A stretch of 64,000 nt of DNA from Thiomicrorhabdus chilensis DSM 12352 (GCF_000483485.1 NZ_KI519609.1:1517460-1581459); one strand, 5' to 3'. Shown: positions 27,940 through 38,155, counted from the first letter of the stretch. Notes: a model not told the origin generated them from the letters alone. Numbers and translations are program-made.

Positions 27940-28533
27940 TTAATGGATCTTGATTTCAACCCGACGGTTTTTCAACCAGGCCTGCTCATTATGTTCGAAG
28001 GCTTGGGGTTGCTCTTCTCCAAAGCTGATCAACTCAATGCGGGATTCCTGAACACCAAACAACATCATCACCTGGGCAACCGATTTGGCGCGTCGCTCAC
28101 CTAAAGCCAGGTTGTATTCCGGTGAACCTCTTTCATCGGTATGCCCGACCAAAGTCACGTTTTTCTCCGGTGCATCCACCAACACTTGGGCGTAATGTTT
28201 GACCAGTTCGGTATTGGCTTCACTCAAATCCGCCTGATCAAATTCAAAATAGACAATCGGCTCGTACAGTTTGACACCATCCGCCATACTGTCCTCCCCC
28301 AAGGCGCTTCCCGGGTAACGACCCTCTTCAACCTCAACCCCCATGATTTCGACGCCCAAATCCAGATCCTCACCGTTCTCCGTGGCACGCGGAGCGCCTT
28401 CCGGGCCATACTGCGGCTCTGCAAGCGGATCCAGATCCGTGTTCTGTGAACGATCGATTTCAGAGGTGGTGCTACAGGCTCCCAGCCCCAACAACATGAC
28501 TAAGGCAAATACAGAAGTTAAACGTGTCATCAA
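27940..28533 (-). CDS. pal: Peptidoglycan-associated lipoprotein Pal
   Basis: Outer-membrane lipoprotein that binds diaminopimelate in peptidoglycan and pulls the outer membrane inward at division with the Tol proteins. The signal peptide ends VMLLGLGACS, with the lipidated Cys. The OmpA-like C-terminal domain has YFEFDQADLS, VTLVGHTDERGSPEYNLALG and RRAKSVAQVM. At 197 residues it is longer than E. coli Pal (173), the extra part being an acidic linker after the Cys (TDLDPLAEPQYGPEGAPRA). A CAGGCCTG palindrome lies at 27977-27984 inside the gene. Confidence 0.96.
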   Translation of the reverse strand: MMTRLTSVFALVMLLGLGACSTTSEIDRSQNTDLDPLAEPQYGPEGAPRATENGEDLDLGVEIMGVEVEEGRYPGSALGEDSMADGVKLYEPIVYFEFDQADLSEANTELVKHYAQVLVDAPEKNVTLVGHTDERGSPEYNLALGERRAKSVAQVMMLFGVQESRIELISFGEEQPQAFEHNEQAWLKNRRVEIKIH

Positions 28534-28588
28534 AACTATCCTTTTTCTTAACTAAAAGAGAAAAATCGTGTTATTCATTTTACCGCAA

Positions 28589-29923
28589 TCAGCGATTCAG
28601 GTAAGGCCCCCAGGCCGGTTCTCTAACTTGTCCATCACGCACACTCAAAGTTTGTGAGGTGGTGCCGTCCACCGATACCACTGCCAGCTTTCCAATCGAT
28701 CCCTGGTTCATCGCATACAGGATCATCTCACCATTCGGGGAAAAAGTCGGCGACTCGTCCAGGAAGCTCTGAGTCAAAACATTAAACTGATTGGTCATCA
28801 AATCCAACAAGCCGATATGGAAGCCGCCCTGCCCATGCACCATTGCCAGATAGCGGCCATCCGGAGAAATTTCGGGATTGGCATTGTAGCGCCCCTCAAA
28901 GCTGACACGCTGAATCTCTCCTGTATCCAAAAATACCTGAAAAATTTGCGGCTGACCACGACGGTCGGAGTTGAAGAACAACGAACGGCCGTCTGCCGCC
29001 CAAGCCGCTTCAGTTTCAATCGACCAGTGGCGCGTCAAACGCTTGAGGCTACGATTTGCCATATCCATCACGTAGATGTCGGCACTGCCGTCTTTGGATA
29101 GCGTCAAGGCCATCTTCTGGCCATCCGGCGACCAGGCCGGCGCACCGTTGATGCCTTTGTAACTGGCAATGGTTTCGCGATATTTTCCATCCAAACTCTG
29201 CACGATAATGTGCGAGCGCCCTTTTTCAAAGGAGACATAAGCCAGTTTTTTACCATCCGGCGACCAGGATGGCGACATGATCGGTTGTGGTGAACGCAAA
29301 ATCGGTTGAGGATTGAAGCCATCCGCATCGGCGACTTCTAGAGTGTATTTGCGTTTACCATCCCGTGTTTTCAAAGTCACATAGGCGATCTGGGTATTAA
29401 AAGCACCTTTAATTCCAGTCAGCTCCTGGTAAATCAAGTCGCTCATGATGTGTGCGATCTGGCGCAGCTGTTTGCCTGGAATATTGCTCCAACGTTTGCC
29501 AATGACCTGAACCTTACGCAACACATCCAAAAAACGCATTTCGATCATATAACGGTCATTACCTTGGTCGGTGATTTTTCCGATCAATAGATTATCCACA
29601 TCCAACTGTCGCCATTGATCGAAGTTGACCTCTTCCACCAACGTCGGTCGAGCCGGCAATTGTGACAACTCCACCGGCTTGAATTTACCGCTGCGGCGCA
29701 GGTTATTGCGGATAATCTCAGAGAGGTCTTGCGGGGGCTGTTGCGTCTGTCCCTTCCAATCCAATGGCACAATCGCAATCGGCAAGGCATTCTCGTAACT
29801 CTCATTGATTTCGATCGTCAACTGAGCCTGAGCTGAAAACGGCATAACGAACAACACCGAAACCAGCAGGCCTGTCCAAAATGGAGCTTTATTGACGCAC
29901 ATCGCTGTTAGCTTTTTAAACAT
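28589..29923 (-). CDS. tolB: Tol-Pal system beta-propeller protein TolB
   Basis: Periplasmic protein that connects TolA and Pal. A Sec signal peptide ends at FSAQAQ. After an N-terminal alpha/beta domain (residues about 35-165) there is a six-bladed beta-propeller made of TolB repeats, each with the phrase SPDG: MSPSWSPDGKKLAYVS, APAWSPDGQKMALTLS, EAAWAADGRSLFFNSD and similar. Length 444 (E. coli 430). AGAGATG precedes the ATG. CAGGCCTG lies inside the signal-peptide codons at 29867-29874. Confidence 0.96.
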   Translation of the reverse strand: MFKKLTAMCVNKAPFWTGLLVSVLFVMPFSAQAQLTIEINESYENALPIAIVPLDWKGQTQQPPQDLSEIIRNNLRRSGKFKPVELSQLPARPTLVEEVNFDQWRQLDVDNLLIGKITDQGNDRYMIEMRFLDVLRKVQVIGKRWSNIPGKQLRQIAHIMSDLIYQELTGIKGAFNTQIAYVTLKTRDGKRKYTLEVADADGFNPQPILRSPQPIMSPSWSPDGKKLAYVSFEKGRSHIIVQSLDGKYRETIASYKGINGAPAWSPDGQKMALTLSKDGSADIYVMDMANRSLKRLTRHWSIETEAAWAADGRSLFFNSDRRGQPQIFQVFLDTGEIQRVSFEGRYNANPEISPDGRYLAMVHGQGGFHIGLLDLMTNQFNVLTQSFLDESPTFSPNGEMILYAMNQGSIGKLAVVSVDGTTSQTLSVRDGQVREPAWGPYLNR

Positions 29924-29939
29924 AAATCATCTCTAGGTG

Positions 29940-30983
29940 TTAGGGTTTGAATACAAACTTGATATTTCGTTCAAACAATTCTGGAACCGGCGGTTTCGGC
30001 AAAGGTTCTGAACGATACACCGCCTTTTCCGCAGCCTGCTTGAACTGCTCATTAGCAAATTGGTTGCAATTAAGCACCTTGACGCTGGTAACACTGCCAT
30101 TTGGTGATTGAGTAATGTCCAATTCACACTGCGCCTGATCGGATATCCGCGCCGGCGTGCGCCAGTTATCCTTGACCTTGGCCGCTATTGAGGAAATATA
30201 GGTCTCTTTCAGAGTCAGCAACTGCTGACGTTTCTGACGCTCACGACGCGCGGCCTCTTCGGCCGCCATTTGTTTTTCCAAAGCCGCTTTCTGTTGTGCT
30301 TGTTCGCGTTCCAATTGAGCCTGCAAGGTGGCTTCCTGCAACTGTTGTTTTTCCACGGCCTTGCTGGCGATTTCCGCCTCCAAAGCTTTCTTGGCCTGCT
30401 CCTGCTCCTTACGCTGCGCTTCAGCCTTGGCTATCTGCGCTTTGGCTTCCTGTTTTTTCTTCTCGGCCAGCAAGGCTTCTTTCTGAGCTTTTTCTGCTTT
30501 AGCCTTTTCGGCGGCGGCGCGTTTCTTTTCCGCTTCCACGCGCTGCTTTTGAATGTCCGCTAAACGTTTGGCTTCTGCCGCCTTACGTTTTTCAGCATCC
30601 GCTTTGCGTTTTTGCTGTTCGGCCTGACGTTTTGCTTCCAGTGTTTTTTTCTGTTCCAGCTCTTGCTGTTTTTTAAGTTCGGCCAATTTACGGCGTTCTT
30701 TTTCGGAAAGCGCCGCCAAACGCTGCTGTTCTTTTTTCTTGGCCTCCTCCTCGGCTTTGATACGAGCAATCTTCTCCTGCACGCTTGCCGCATCCACCGC
30801 AAAGGTTTTCATCGGCTCCATCTGCCGAACCGCCTGGGTAGTCTCTGGCTGATTATCCGTACCGCTGATCTGAATGGCGTGCGGTGTCGACTGCCACTGC
30901 ATGACGACAGCGGCCACCACTCCGATGTGAATAAACACCGCAATCAAAACCGAATAGGGATGTCTGAGTATGAACGCGATCAT
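29940..30983 (-). CDS. tolA: Tol-Pal system protein TolA
   Basis: Inner-membrane protein whose long helix spans the periplasm and passes proton-motive energy from TolQR to TolB and Pal. One N-terminal membrane segment, YSVLIAVFIHIGVVAAVVM, then a long Lys/Glu/Ala coiled-coil region (roughly residues 60-250, for example KAEEEAKKKEQQRLAALSEK) and a C-terminal domain with VKDNWRTPARI and CELDITQSPNGSVTSVKVLN. At 347 residues the helical part is shorter than in E. coli (421). Its ATG overlaps the tolR stop by 4 bases. Confidence 0.94.
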   Translation of the reverse strand: MIAFILRHPYSVLIAVFIHIGVVAAVVMQWQSTPHAIQISGTDNQPETTQAVRQMEPMKTFAVDAASVQEKIARIKAEEEAKKKEQQRLAALSEKERRKLAELKKQQELEQKKTLEAKRQAEQQKRKADAEKRKAAEAKRLADIQKQRVEAEKKRAAAEKAKAEKAQKEALLAEKKKQEAKAQIAKAEAQRKEQEQAKKALEAEIASKAVEKQQLQEATLQAQLEREQAQQKAALEKQMAAEEAARRERQKRQQLLTLKETYISSIAAKVKDNWRTPARISDQAQCELDITQSPNGSVTSVKVLNCNQFANEQFKQAAEKAVYRSEPLPKPPVPELFERNIKFVFKP

Positions 30984-31447
30984 TGATCGACCTCCTGTTC
31001 CGGTTCGGTCATCAAGGAAACATTGCCCACTCCGTTGGCCTTGAGCAATGTAAACAGGTGCACGACCTTGCCATAAGGTGCGGCGCGGTCGCCCTGAATG
31101 TAAATGAGCTGGGCCTGATTCAGCTGGGTGCGCGCCACCACTTCGGCAACCAAATCGGCCAGGTCTTTATTGCTCAATACCAGATTGGGTTGTTCGGAAG
31201 TTTTATAGCGCCCTTCCTTGGTCACGGTAATCACAAACGGAGTGGGTTCATCCGCCTGCGAGGCCGTCGCTTTTTTATCGACTATCTCCGGGGTCTGAGG
31301 CAATTCTACGCTGACCGCCTGTTGCACAATCGGAGCTGTGACCATAAAAATGATCAACAACACCAAGGTGACATCAATGTAGGGCACCACATTGATTTCC
31401 GCCATTAAACGTTTTTTCTGTCGCTGACTTCTAAAACCGTTGTTCAT
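30980..31447 (-). CDS. tolR: Tol-Pal system protein TolR
   Basis: Inner-membrane ExbD-family protein that forms a proton-driven motor with TolQ. The cytoplasmic N-terminus is basic (RSQRQKKRLMAEIN), followed by one membrane segment, VVPYIDVTLVLLIIFMVT, containing the essential Asp. The periplasmic domain ends VHLFTLLKANGVGNVSLMTE, the conserved dimer part of the family. Length 155 (E. coli 142). It follows tolQ after 19 bases and overlaps tolA. Confidence 0.95.
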   Translation of the reverse strand: MNNGFRSQRQKKRLMAEINVVPYIDVTLVLLIIFMVTAPIVQQAVSVELPQTPEIVDKKATASQADEPTPFVITVTKEGRYKTSEQPNLVLSNKDLADLVAEVVARTQLNQAQLIYIQGDRAAPYGKVVHLFTLLKANGVGNVSLMTEPEQEVDQ

Positions 31448-31466
31448 GCTTGCAATCCACTCATAT

Positions 31467-32168
31467 TTACGCGTTGTTTTGCCCGCTGGCTCCGGTTTCC
31501 AGGCTGTGCGCCTGTCTTTGCATAATGGTCAAAAAACCTTCTGCAAAATTTTCATATTCACCCAATAAACGATCCACCTGGTTGGTCAGACGGTTATAAG
31601 CGATGACGGCTGGAATAGCGGCAAATAGACCGATGGCGGTGGCGATCAAGGCCTCCGAAATCCCGGGGGCAACCGCCGCCAGAGTGGCATTTTGAACATT
31701 GCCCAAAGACTGAAAGGCGTGCATCACCCCCCAAACCGTTCCGAACAGTCCGATATAAGGTGCGGAAGAACCCACCGTGGCCAGCAGAGCCAGGCGGTTT
31801 TCCAATTGCTCGGACTCTTTTGAGTAAGCCACCTTCATCGCACGTTGCGTTCCGGCCATCAGATCCGAGGTGTGAGCCACGCCCTGCTTTTTGAGGCGTA
31901 CAAACTCGCGAAAACCAGCTTCGAAAATCGAGGCCATGCCTTTGGGTTTCTCGCCACTTTGCACGACTTGATTGAACAATGAGGTCAACTCCTGCGTCTG
32001 CCAAAAGGTCTGGTCAAACTGTTTGGCCACTTTGCCGGCTTGACGAACCTGATAGGATTTTGAGATCGCCACCGACCAGGCCGCAATCGACATCAGCGCC
32101 AGAATCACCATCACAGCCTGTACGACCGGACTTGCCATTAATACCAGATCAATCAGTTCACTATTCAT
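31467..32168 (-). CDS. tolQ: Tol-Pal system protein TolQ
   Basis: Inner-membrane MotA/ExbB-family protein. Three membrane segments: VVQAVMVILALMSIAAWSVA near the N-terminus, a second at LALLATVGSSAPYIGLFGTV, the family signature, and a third at LIATAIGLFAAIPAVIAYNR. Length 233 (E. coli 230). It starts 2 bases after ruvB, so tol genes are transcribed from the ruv operon; the thioesterase gene ybgC, often first in the tol cluster, is absent here. Confidence 0.96.
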   Translation of the reverse strand: MNSELIDLVLMASPVVQAVMVILALMSIAAWSVAISKSYQVRQAGKVAKQFDQTFWQTQELTSLFNQVVQSGEKPKGMASIFEAGFREFVRLKKQGVAHTSDLMAGTQRAMKVAYSKESEQLENRLALLATVGSSAPYIGLFGTVWGVMHAFQSLGNVQNATLAAVAPGISEALIATAIGLFAAIPAVIAYNRLTNQVDRLLGEYENFAEGFLTIMQRQAHSLETGASGQNNA

Positions 32169-32170
32169 AC

Positions 32171-33184
32171 TTAATTACCCTTTTGCGGATAGATTCTTCC
32201 TAAATGTTCATAAGCACGGCGCGAAGCCATACGCCCCCTGGGACTTCTAATCAAAAAGCCCTGCTGAACCAAAAATGGTTCAATCACATCCTCGATGGTG
32301 CCACGTTCTTCACCCAACGCAGTCGCCAAACTGTCAATGCCCACCGGACCGCCGTCAAACTTATCTATCAAGGTTTCAAGGTAGCGGCCGTCCATTTTAT
32401 CCAATCCCAAGGGATCCACCTCAAGCAAATTCAGTGCGGCATCGGCAATGGTTGCGGTGATGATACCATCTCCTTTCACTTGGGCATAGTCACGCACCCG
32501 GCGCAACAAACGGTTGGCAATTCTGGGTGTACCGCGTGACCGTTTGGCGATTTCCAGGGCACCCGATAATTCAGAATGCATGCCCAGAATGTTCGACGAG
32601 CGACTGACGATTTGCGTCAACTCCTCATCGGTATAGAATTCCAGTCTTTGCACCAGGCCGAAACGATCTCGCAATGGCGAAGTCAGCAGGCCTGCCCGTG
32701 TTGTCGCTCCGACCAATGTAAAAGGCGGAATGTCGATTTTCACGCTCTGTGCAGCCGGACCGTCGCCGATGACAATGTCAATCTGGAAATCTTCCATCGC
32801 CGGATAAAGCACCTCTTCAACAATCGGGCTTAAACGGTGGATTTCATCCACAAACAAAACATCATGCGGCTCCAAACGAGTCAGAATCGCGGCCAAGTCA
32901 CCGGGTTTTTCCAATACTGGCCCTGAAGTCTGTCTGAGCGTAACCCCCATTTCATGGGCGATGATATTCGACAAGGTGGTTTTTCCCAAGCCTGGTGGTC
33001 CATACAACAGGACATGGTCCAACTGCTCGGATCGCATTTTGGCGGCGTCCATCGACAGCTGCAACTGATCGCGCACCGCCTGTTGCCCGATATAGTCCCG
33101 AATCTGACTTGGACGCACGGACGGCGGTATATAGATGTCGTCCTCTTGTTCCTGATTGCCGATAATACGATCTGTTTCAATCAT
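32171..33184 (-). CDS. ruvB: Holliday junction DNA helicase RuvB
   Basis: AAA+ ring motor that drives branch migration with RuvA. Walker A is [20 protein letters not shown], Walker [13 protein letters not shown], sensor motif [19 protein letters not shown], and the C-terminal winged helix has [19 protein letters not shown]. Length 337 (E. coli 336). It begins directly after the ruvA stop. A CAGGCCTG palindrome lies inside at 32687-32694, coding near the [11 protein letters not shown] motif. Confidence 0.97.
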   Translation of the reverse strand: MIETDRIIGNQEQEDDIYIPPSVRPSQIRDYIGQQAVRDQLQLSMDAAKMRSEQLDHVLLYGPPGLGKTTLSNIIAHEMGVTLRQTSGPVLEKPGDLAAILTRLEPHDVLFVDEIHRLSPIVEEVLYPAMEDFQIDIVIGDGPAAQSVKIDIPPFTLVGATTRAGLLTSPLRDRFGLVQRLEFYTDEELTQIVSRSSNILGMHSELSGALEIAKRSRGTPRIANRLLRRVRDYAQVKGDGIITATIADAALNLLEVDPLGLDKMDGRYLETLIDKFDGGPVGIDSLATALGEERGTIEDVIEPFLVQQGFLIRSPRGRMASRRAYEHLGRIYPQKGN

Positions 33185-33814
33185 TTAGAGCTTAATTCCT
33201 TGAAGGGCGCGCTTAATCACTTCCTCGAGAGAAAGACTTTCATCAAACACGGATTGCACCATCTTTTCTGCCTGAGGCGGCTTGTAACCTAACGCCATCA
33301 GGGCATCACACGCCGATTGCTGAACTGTGCTCAATATCGGCGCGGCTTTTTGACCGGTCGCCGTCTGCCCACCTGAAACCGGTTCGTACTGCAACAACCC
33401 GGATTCCATAATCGGTTTTAAACGATCTCGCATCTCAATCTGAAGGCGTTCCGCCGTTTTTTTGCCCACACCGGGAATACGTGTCAAGGCCGTCACATCG
33501 GCCGCGTCCACATAAGAACAAAACTCGTTGACCGACATGGCCGATAAAATACCCAGCGCCATTTTTGCGCCCACACCGTTGACCTTAATCAAGGTCTTAA
33601 AGAGGATGCGTTCTGATTCCGAGGCAAACCCAAACAACAACATGGCGTCTTCGCGAACATGCATGTGCGTCAGGATGGTCACACTATCATCAGAGTTTTC
33701 CAGCTGGTAAAAAGTGGACATCGGCGCTTCGATTTCATAACCGACACCGTTTACGTCCAACACCAACATCGGCGGTTGCTTCTGGACCAGTGAACCTCTT
33801 AAAAATCCGATCAT
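33185..33814 (-). CDS. ruvA: Holliday junction DNA-binding protein RuvA
   Basis: Tetrameric protein that holds the four-way junction for RuvB. N-terminal OB domain ([10 protein letters not shown] then [15 protein letters not shown]), two helix-hairpin-helix motifs ([14 protein letters not shown] and [18 protein letters not shown]), and a C-terminal UBA-like domain ([20 protein letters not shown]). Length 209 (E. coli 203). Ten bases follow ruvC. Confidence 0.97.
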   Translation of the reverse strand: MIGFLRGSLVQKQPPMLVLDVNGVGYEIEAPMSTFYQLENSDDSVTILTHMHVREDAMLLFGFASESERILFKTLIKVNGVGAKMALGILSAMSVNEFCSYVDAADVTALTRIPGVGKKTAERLQIEMRDRLKPIMESGLLQYEPVSGGQTATGQKAAPILSTVQQSACDALMALGYKPPQAEKMVQSVFDESLSLEEVIKRALQGIKL

Positions 33815-33823
33815 TCAGTTTCC

Positions 33824-34342
33824 TTAAAATTTGGTGCCCTTTGACAGGGTTTCCGGATCAATTCCCAGCGTCATATAACGGTCATGACATAAAGCGCACG
33901 CCAAGGCATCGGCGGCATCTTCTTGCGGCGATTCAGTCAGTTTGAGAAGGTTTTGAACCATGTACTGAACCTGCGATTTTCCAGCATGACCTTTACCGAC
34001 GATGGTACTTTTAATCTGTGTAGGAGTATATTCCATTATAGGAACATTTTTAATGGCCGCAGCACATAATATCACGCCGCGCGCTTGACCCAGCTTAATC
34101 GCTGAATTGGGATTTTTGTAAACAAAGACCTTTTCGATCGCCATTACACTGGGCTGGTACTGATCGATGATCTGACAAACCGATTCAAAAATCATCTTGA
34201 GGCGTTCCGCTCCGGAATATTTCTCAACGCGAATCACCCCGCTGACCAGATAATTAGGGTAATAACGGCCCGATTCAATTAAGCCGAAACCGGTTTTTCG
34301 AGAACCCGGATCAATCCCTAATACACGTTTAATGGCGGTCAA
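33824..34342 (-). CDS. ruvC: Holliday junction resolvase RuvC
   Basis: Cuts Holliday junctions symmetrically. RNase-H-like fold with acidic residues in VLGIDPGSRKTGFGLI, VMAIEKVFVYKNPNSAI and EDAADALACALCH. The start is taken as TTG at 34342: AGGTG lies 6 bases before it, and the resulting 172 residues equal the usual length. An ATG at 34354 has no ribosome binding site. Conserved order ruvC-ruvA-ruvB; yebC, its common upstream neighbour, is not here; nadA lies upstream beyond a CAGGCCTG copy. Confidence 0.95.
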   Translation of the reverse strand: MTAIKRVLGIDPGSRKTGFGLIESGRYYPNYLVSGVIRVEKYSGAERLKMIFESVCQIIDQYQPSVMAIEKVFVYKNPNSAIKLGQARGVILCAAAIKNVPIMEYTPTQIKSTIVGKGHAGKSQVQYMVQNLLKLTESPQEDAADALACALCHDRYMTLGIDPETLSKGTKF

Positions 34343-34366
34343 AACACACCTCATTTTTAAAACCAG

Positions 34367-34374
34367 CAGGCCTG
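34367..34374. repeat. CAGGCCTG dispersed palindrome, intergenic copy
   Basis: Both flanks match the consensus: AAAACCAG on the left and GTCATTTT on the right. It sits between nadA and ruvC, where it could also act as a weak terminator. Confidence 0.8.
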
Positions 34375-34427
34375 GTCATTTTATGCCTCAATCAACTGAA
34401 CAGAGGCCCATTAAAATCAACTTTCAA

Positions 34428-35519
34428 TCAGTCCGAGGCATCCTGATGTTTGCCAGACACCAGGCCATGTTCTCTTGAAAAGGTCAGCATGCGCTCCACC
34501 GATTGCAACGCTTTTTTCTGAACCGCAGGGTCGATGAGGATTTCTCCGCTCTGCTTTTCCAAACAATCGGCCAAGTTCTGCAAATTGTTCATAGCCATCC
34601 ACGGACAATGCGCACAGCTGACGCATTGATGCTCACGGTCAGAGGTCGGCGCGACAATCAACTGCTTCTTGGGCGCGGCCTGCTGCATTTTGTAAAATAG
34701 CCCATAATCGGTCGCCACAATAAAAGTATCGTCCGGCAGACTGGTTATGGCGTTCAACATCACCTTGGTCGATCCCACGACATCAGCCAGGGCCACCACT
34801 TCAGCGGGGGACTCTGGGTGCACCAACACTTTCGCATCCGGGTGTTGCTTGATCAGCTGCTCAAGTTCATAGGCTTTGAACTCGTCATGTACAATGCAAT
34901 GACCCTGCCAACGAATCATCTCGATACCGGTCTGTTTTTCAATCCAGTCGCCCAGATGACGGTCTGGTGCCCAAATGATCTTTTCGCCTTTTTCTTTAAG
35001 GTGGCTGACAATCTGCAATGCATTGCCGGACGTCACCACCCAATCGGCCACCGCTTTGACTTCAGCACTGGTATTAGCATAGACCACCACAGTGTGATCA
35101 GGATGCTGCGCACAAAACTCCGCAAACTCCTTGGCGGGACAGCCCACATCCAAAGAACAGGTCGCGTCCAGATCCGGCATCAGCACGGTTTTTTCAGGGC
35201 TCAACAACTTAGCCGTCTCCCCCATAAAACGCACTCCGCAGACCACCAATTCATCGGCATCCGAATGCGCGCCAAAATTGGCCATCTCCAAAGAGTCTGC
35301 AACAACCCCACCGGTCTCTTCAGCCAACGCCTGCAAATCATCGTCCACATAATAATGCGCAACCAATTGTGCATTATGCTGCTTCAAGAGTTGTTTGATT
35401 TTAGCTTTTAACGCTTCCTTCTCGGCTTGTTCAAGAGGCGGCAATATCGTCGCCTCTTGGGCAAGCGTGTTGATCCGGTTAACCAAACCAACGGGAATAT
35501 CATAAGATTGTTCAGACAT
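34428..35519 (-). CDS. nadA: Quinolinate synthase A
   Basis: Condenses iminoaspartate and dihydroxyacetone phosphate to quinolinate in NAD synthesis, using a 4Fe-4S cluster. Motifs in order: [60 protein letters not shown] (cluster Cys), [40 protein letters not shown] and [19 protein letters not shown] (cluster Cys). Length 363 (E. coli 347). The leader between aspS and this gene has three complementary boxes that could hide the ribosome binding site. nadB and nadC are not in the window. Confidence 0.96.
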   Translation of the reverse strand: MSEQSYDIPVGLVNRINTLAQEATILPPLEQAEKEALKAKIKQLLKQHNAQLVAHYYVDDDLQALAEETGGVVADSLEMANFGAHSDADELVVCGVRFMGETAKLLSPEKTVLMPDLDATCSLDVGCPAKEFAEFCAQHPDHTVVVYANTSAEVKAVADWVVTSGNALQIVSHLKEKGEKIIWAPDRHLGDWIEKQTGIEMIRWQGHCIVHDEFKAYELEQLIKQHPDAKVLVHPESPAEVVALADVVGSTKVMLNAITSLPDDTFIVATDYGLFYKMQQAAPKKQLIVAPTSDREHQCVSCAHCPWMAMNNLQNLADCLEKQSGEILIDPAVQKKALQSVERMLTFSREHGLVSGKHQDASD

Positions 35520-35523
35520 AGAC

Positions 35524-35570
35524 AGGACTCTTAAGTTTTGTTTAAAAGAGTCCTCATCACAAAGACTCTT
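35524..35570 (-). promoter_or_regulatory. Three-box leader of nadA with alternative hairpins
   Basis: On the nadA-sense strand, box 1 AAGAGTCTT (35570-35562), box 2 AGGACTCTT (35554-35546) and box 3 AAGAGTCCT (35532-35524). Box 2 pairs with box 3 over 9 perfect bases with a 13-base loop, and with box 1 over 9 bases including one G-U and a 7-base loop. Box 3 ends 4 bases before the nadA ATG and includes the probable ribosome binding site, so the 2:3 form could block translation while the 1:2 form frees it. Confidence 0.5.
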
Positions 35571-35604
35571 CCCAAAAGGCTTTCCAAATTTGGTTTATTG
35601 AGCG

Positions 35605-37386
35605 TTAGGATTTTTCTTCGGCAAACTTTCTGAAACGCAACGCCAGCTCGGCTAACTGCGCATCGTCAACCATTCCCGGTGCTTCCGTCAACGGACAGGC
35701 CGCAGATTGGGTTTTCGGGAAAGCGATAACGTCACGAATCGAATCGATTTTGCCCAGTATCATCACCAAACGATCCAAACCAAAAGCCATACCTGCATGC
35801 GGAGGGCAACCGTACTTTAAGGCATCCAACAAGAAACCGAACTTGTCTTGCGCTTCTTCATCGGAAATGCCCAATAATTTAAACACCGCCGCCTGCATAT
35901 GCGTATCGTGGATACGCACCGAACCGCCACCGACTTCCAAACCATTGATGACCAAATCATAAGCCTTTGAAAGCATCTGATGCGGCTCATCATGGTTTAG
36001 AATTTCTTCCGTGCTCGCTTTCGGCTGAGTAAACGGATGGTGAATCGCAGTCATGCGAGCGGTCTTCTCATCTTCCTCGAACATTGGAAAATCAACGATC
36101 CAGACCGGCTTCCATTCGCCGTTCAACATGCCCAAATCTTCACCAATCTTGACACGCAAGGCGCCCAAAGCTTCATTAACGACTTTAGCACTATCAGCAC
36201 CAAAGAAAACGATATCACCGTCTTGCGCACCGACTCGTTGCATGATCTCCATCACCTGATCGGGGAAGAACTTGACGATCGGCGACTGCAAACCATCGAT
36301 ACCGGCTGACAAGTCATTGACCTTGATGTACGCTAAACCTTTGGCCCCATAGATGCCAACAAATTTGGTGTATTCGTCGATCTCTTTACGACTCATGGAG
36401 CCCGCTCCCGGCACCTTCAACGCAGCAACGCGCCCTTTAGGGTCTTTAGCAGGTCCGGCAAACACCTTAAAGTCGATGTTTTGCAGAAGATCGGCAACGT
36501 CAACAAGTTGCATGTCGATACGCAGATCCGGACGGTCGATACCGTACTTTTGAATCGCTTCGGAATATGGCATGCGAGGGAAATCGTAATCAAACTCAAC
36601 ACCTATGGTTTCTTTGAACAGGGTTTTGGTCAATCCTTCCATCAGGTTCATTACCGCATCCTCTTCCATAAAAGAGGTCTCGATATCCAGCTGAGTGAAT
36701 TCAGGCTGACGGTCGGCACGCAAATCTTCGTCACGGAAACAGCGGGTAATCTGATAATAACGGTCAAAACCGGACATCATCAGCAACTGCTTGAACAGCT
36801 GCGGTGACTGCGGCAAAGCGAAAAACTTGTTCTGATGGGTACGACTGGGCACCAGATAATCACGTGCACCTTCTGGAGTGGATTTGGTCAGAATTGGAGT
36901 TTCGATGTCCATGAACATATTGTCGTCAAGGTAACGACGCATGCTGCGCGTCACTTGATAACGAAGCATCAAAGTTTTCTGCATCTCTTCACGACGCAGG
37001 TCAATGTAACGATATTTCAAGCGTGTCTCTTCACCGACATTTTTCTCATCCAACTGAAACGGAATCGGCTCCGCCATGCTCAACACATCCAAATCGGTGG
37101 CGACCACTTCGATTTTACCGGTGGCCATATTCGGGTTGACGGTTGCTTCGGTTCGGGGAATCACTTTTCCGGTGATTTTCAGCACACATTCGGCACGCAA
37201 ACGTTCCGCTTTGGCAAAAATCTCAGCGGTATCCGGATTGACCACAATCTGCACCAGCCCCTCACGGTCACGCAAATCGATGAAAATCACCCCACCGTGG
37301 TCACGACGGCGATGCACCCAGCCGGCTACCGTGACTTGCTGATCAATCAATGCTTCTGTTACCTGCCCACAATAATGTGTACGCAT
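35605..37386 (-). CDS. aspS: Aspartyl-tRNA synthetase
   Basis: Charges tRNA-Asp. N-terminal anticodon-binding OB domain ([20 protein letters not shown]), then class II motifs: motif 2 [20 protein letters not shown] and motif 3 [20 protein letters not shown]. It also has the bacterial-type insertion (GAD domain, about residues 290-420). Length 593 (E. coli 590). Being long and with the GAD domain, it is the bacterial type; whether it also charges tRNA-Asn is not decided here. AAAGGG lies upstream of the ATG. nadA follows in the same direction and DUF502 precedes it. Confidence 0.97.
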   Translation of the reverse strand: MRTHYCGQVTEALIDQQVTVAGWVHRRRDHGGVIFIDLRDREGLVQIVVNPDTAEIFAKAERLRAECVLKITGKVIPRTEATVNPNMATGKIEVVATDLDVLSMAEPIPFQLDEKNVGEETRLKYRYIDLRREEMQKTLMLRYQVTRSMRRYLDDNMFMDIETPILTKSTPEGARDYLVPSRTHQNKFFALPQSPQLFKQLLMMSGFDRYYQITRCFRDEDLRADRQPEFTQLDIETSFMEEDAVMNLMEGLTKTLFKETIGVEFDYDFPRMPYSEAIQKYGIDRPDLRIDMQLVDVADLLQNIDFKVFAGPAKDPKGRVAALKVPGAGSMSRKEIDEYTKFVGIYGAKGLAYIKVNDLSAGIDGLQSPIVKFFPDQVMEIMQRVGAQDGDIVFFGADSAKVVNEALGALRVKIGEDLGMLNGEWKPVWIVDFPMFEEDEKTARMTAIHHPFTQPKASTEEILNHDEPHQMLSKAYDLVINGLEVGGGSVRIHDTHMQAAVFKLLGISDEEAQDKFGFLLDALKYGCPPHAGMAFGLDRLVMILGKIDSIRDVIAFPKTQSAACPLTEAPGMVDDAQLAELALRFRKFAEEKS

Positions 37387-37456
37387 AATCTTTATTACCC
37401 TTTACTCTAAAATAACGTTTAACTGTCGGAAAACCAGGTTTTACCCTAGCCTCCCT

Positions 37457-38155
37457 TTAATTCTGTTTTGATTCGGTTTTGCCCTGATTCTCTGATGGTA
37501 TATGCTCAAGGCCCTGTTCAGCCTCATGCGCTTTTTGTTGCTCTCTCAACTTATCCCAGGGCGGCACCACCACCCCGCCGGAAATGACCATCTTCAAAGC
37601 GTCGTCCACATTCAGGTCAAGTTCGATAATCTCGTTTCTGGAGGCCATAATAAAAAAACCAGACGTCGGATTGGGCGTGGTCGGCACAAACAAATTCACC
37701 ACTTCATTGAGGCCGGTCCTGGCTTGCGCCTCACCCATCTGTGTGCTGGTCTGAAAGGCGATGGTCCACAATCCCACACGCGGGTACTGGACCATATAAG
37801 CTTTCTGAAAGGTCTGATCTCCGGAACCGAATACCGCCTCGGCAATCTGTTTAACCGCCAGATAAATCGATCTGACCAACGGAATTCTCGCCAAAAACGA
37901 CTCCCATATGCGGATCATCTTAGACCCGAGGAAGTTGGCGACCAGCATCCCGGTCAACAGAATCATCGCTAATGAGAGCAAGATACCCAACCCAGGGATA
38001 TTGAAACCCAACAGCGCCTCCGGACGATAATCCGCTGGCAACAATAACAAGCTCCGGTCAAAAAAGTTCACCAGAAAAATCAGCGCTGCAATCGTCACAC
38101 CCAGAGGTAACCAGAGCAACAGCCCCGCAATCAGATACCGCTTAAAAATCGCCAT
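37457..38155 (-). CDS. DUF502 family membrane protein
   Basis: A 232-residue inner-membrane protein. Two membrane segments: LIAGLLLWLPLGVTIAALIF at the N-terminus and LGILLSLAMILLTGMLVANF next, then a soluble part with RIPLVRSIYLAVKQIAEAVF and FVPTTPNPTSGFFIMASRNE, which are the family hallmarks. Function unknown. The start at 38155 is favoured over 38275 because the longer frame adds 40 unrelated residues. It commonly precedes aspS in this class, as here, with 70 bases between. Confidence 0.88.
   Translation of the reverse strand: MAIFKRYLIAGLLLWLPLGVTIAALIFLVNFFDRSLLLLPADYRPEALLGFNIPGLGILLSLAMILLTGMLVANFLGSKMIRIWESFLARIPLVRSIYLAVKQIAEAVFGSGDQTFQKAYMVQYPRVGLWTIAFQTSTQMGEAQARTGLNEVVNLFVPTTPNPTSGFFIMASRNEIIELDLNVDDALKMVISGGVVVPPWDKLREQQKAHEAEQGLEHIPSENQGKTESKQN

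Noticed and set aside
34818-35411. A 197-codon plus-strand frame opposite nadA
   Set aside because: It lies entirely within nadA, which has full family motifs, and shows no independent features.
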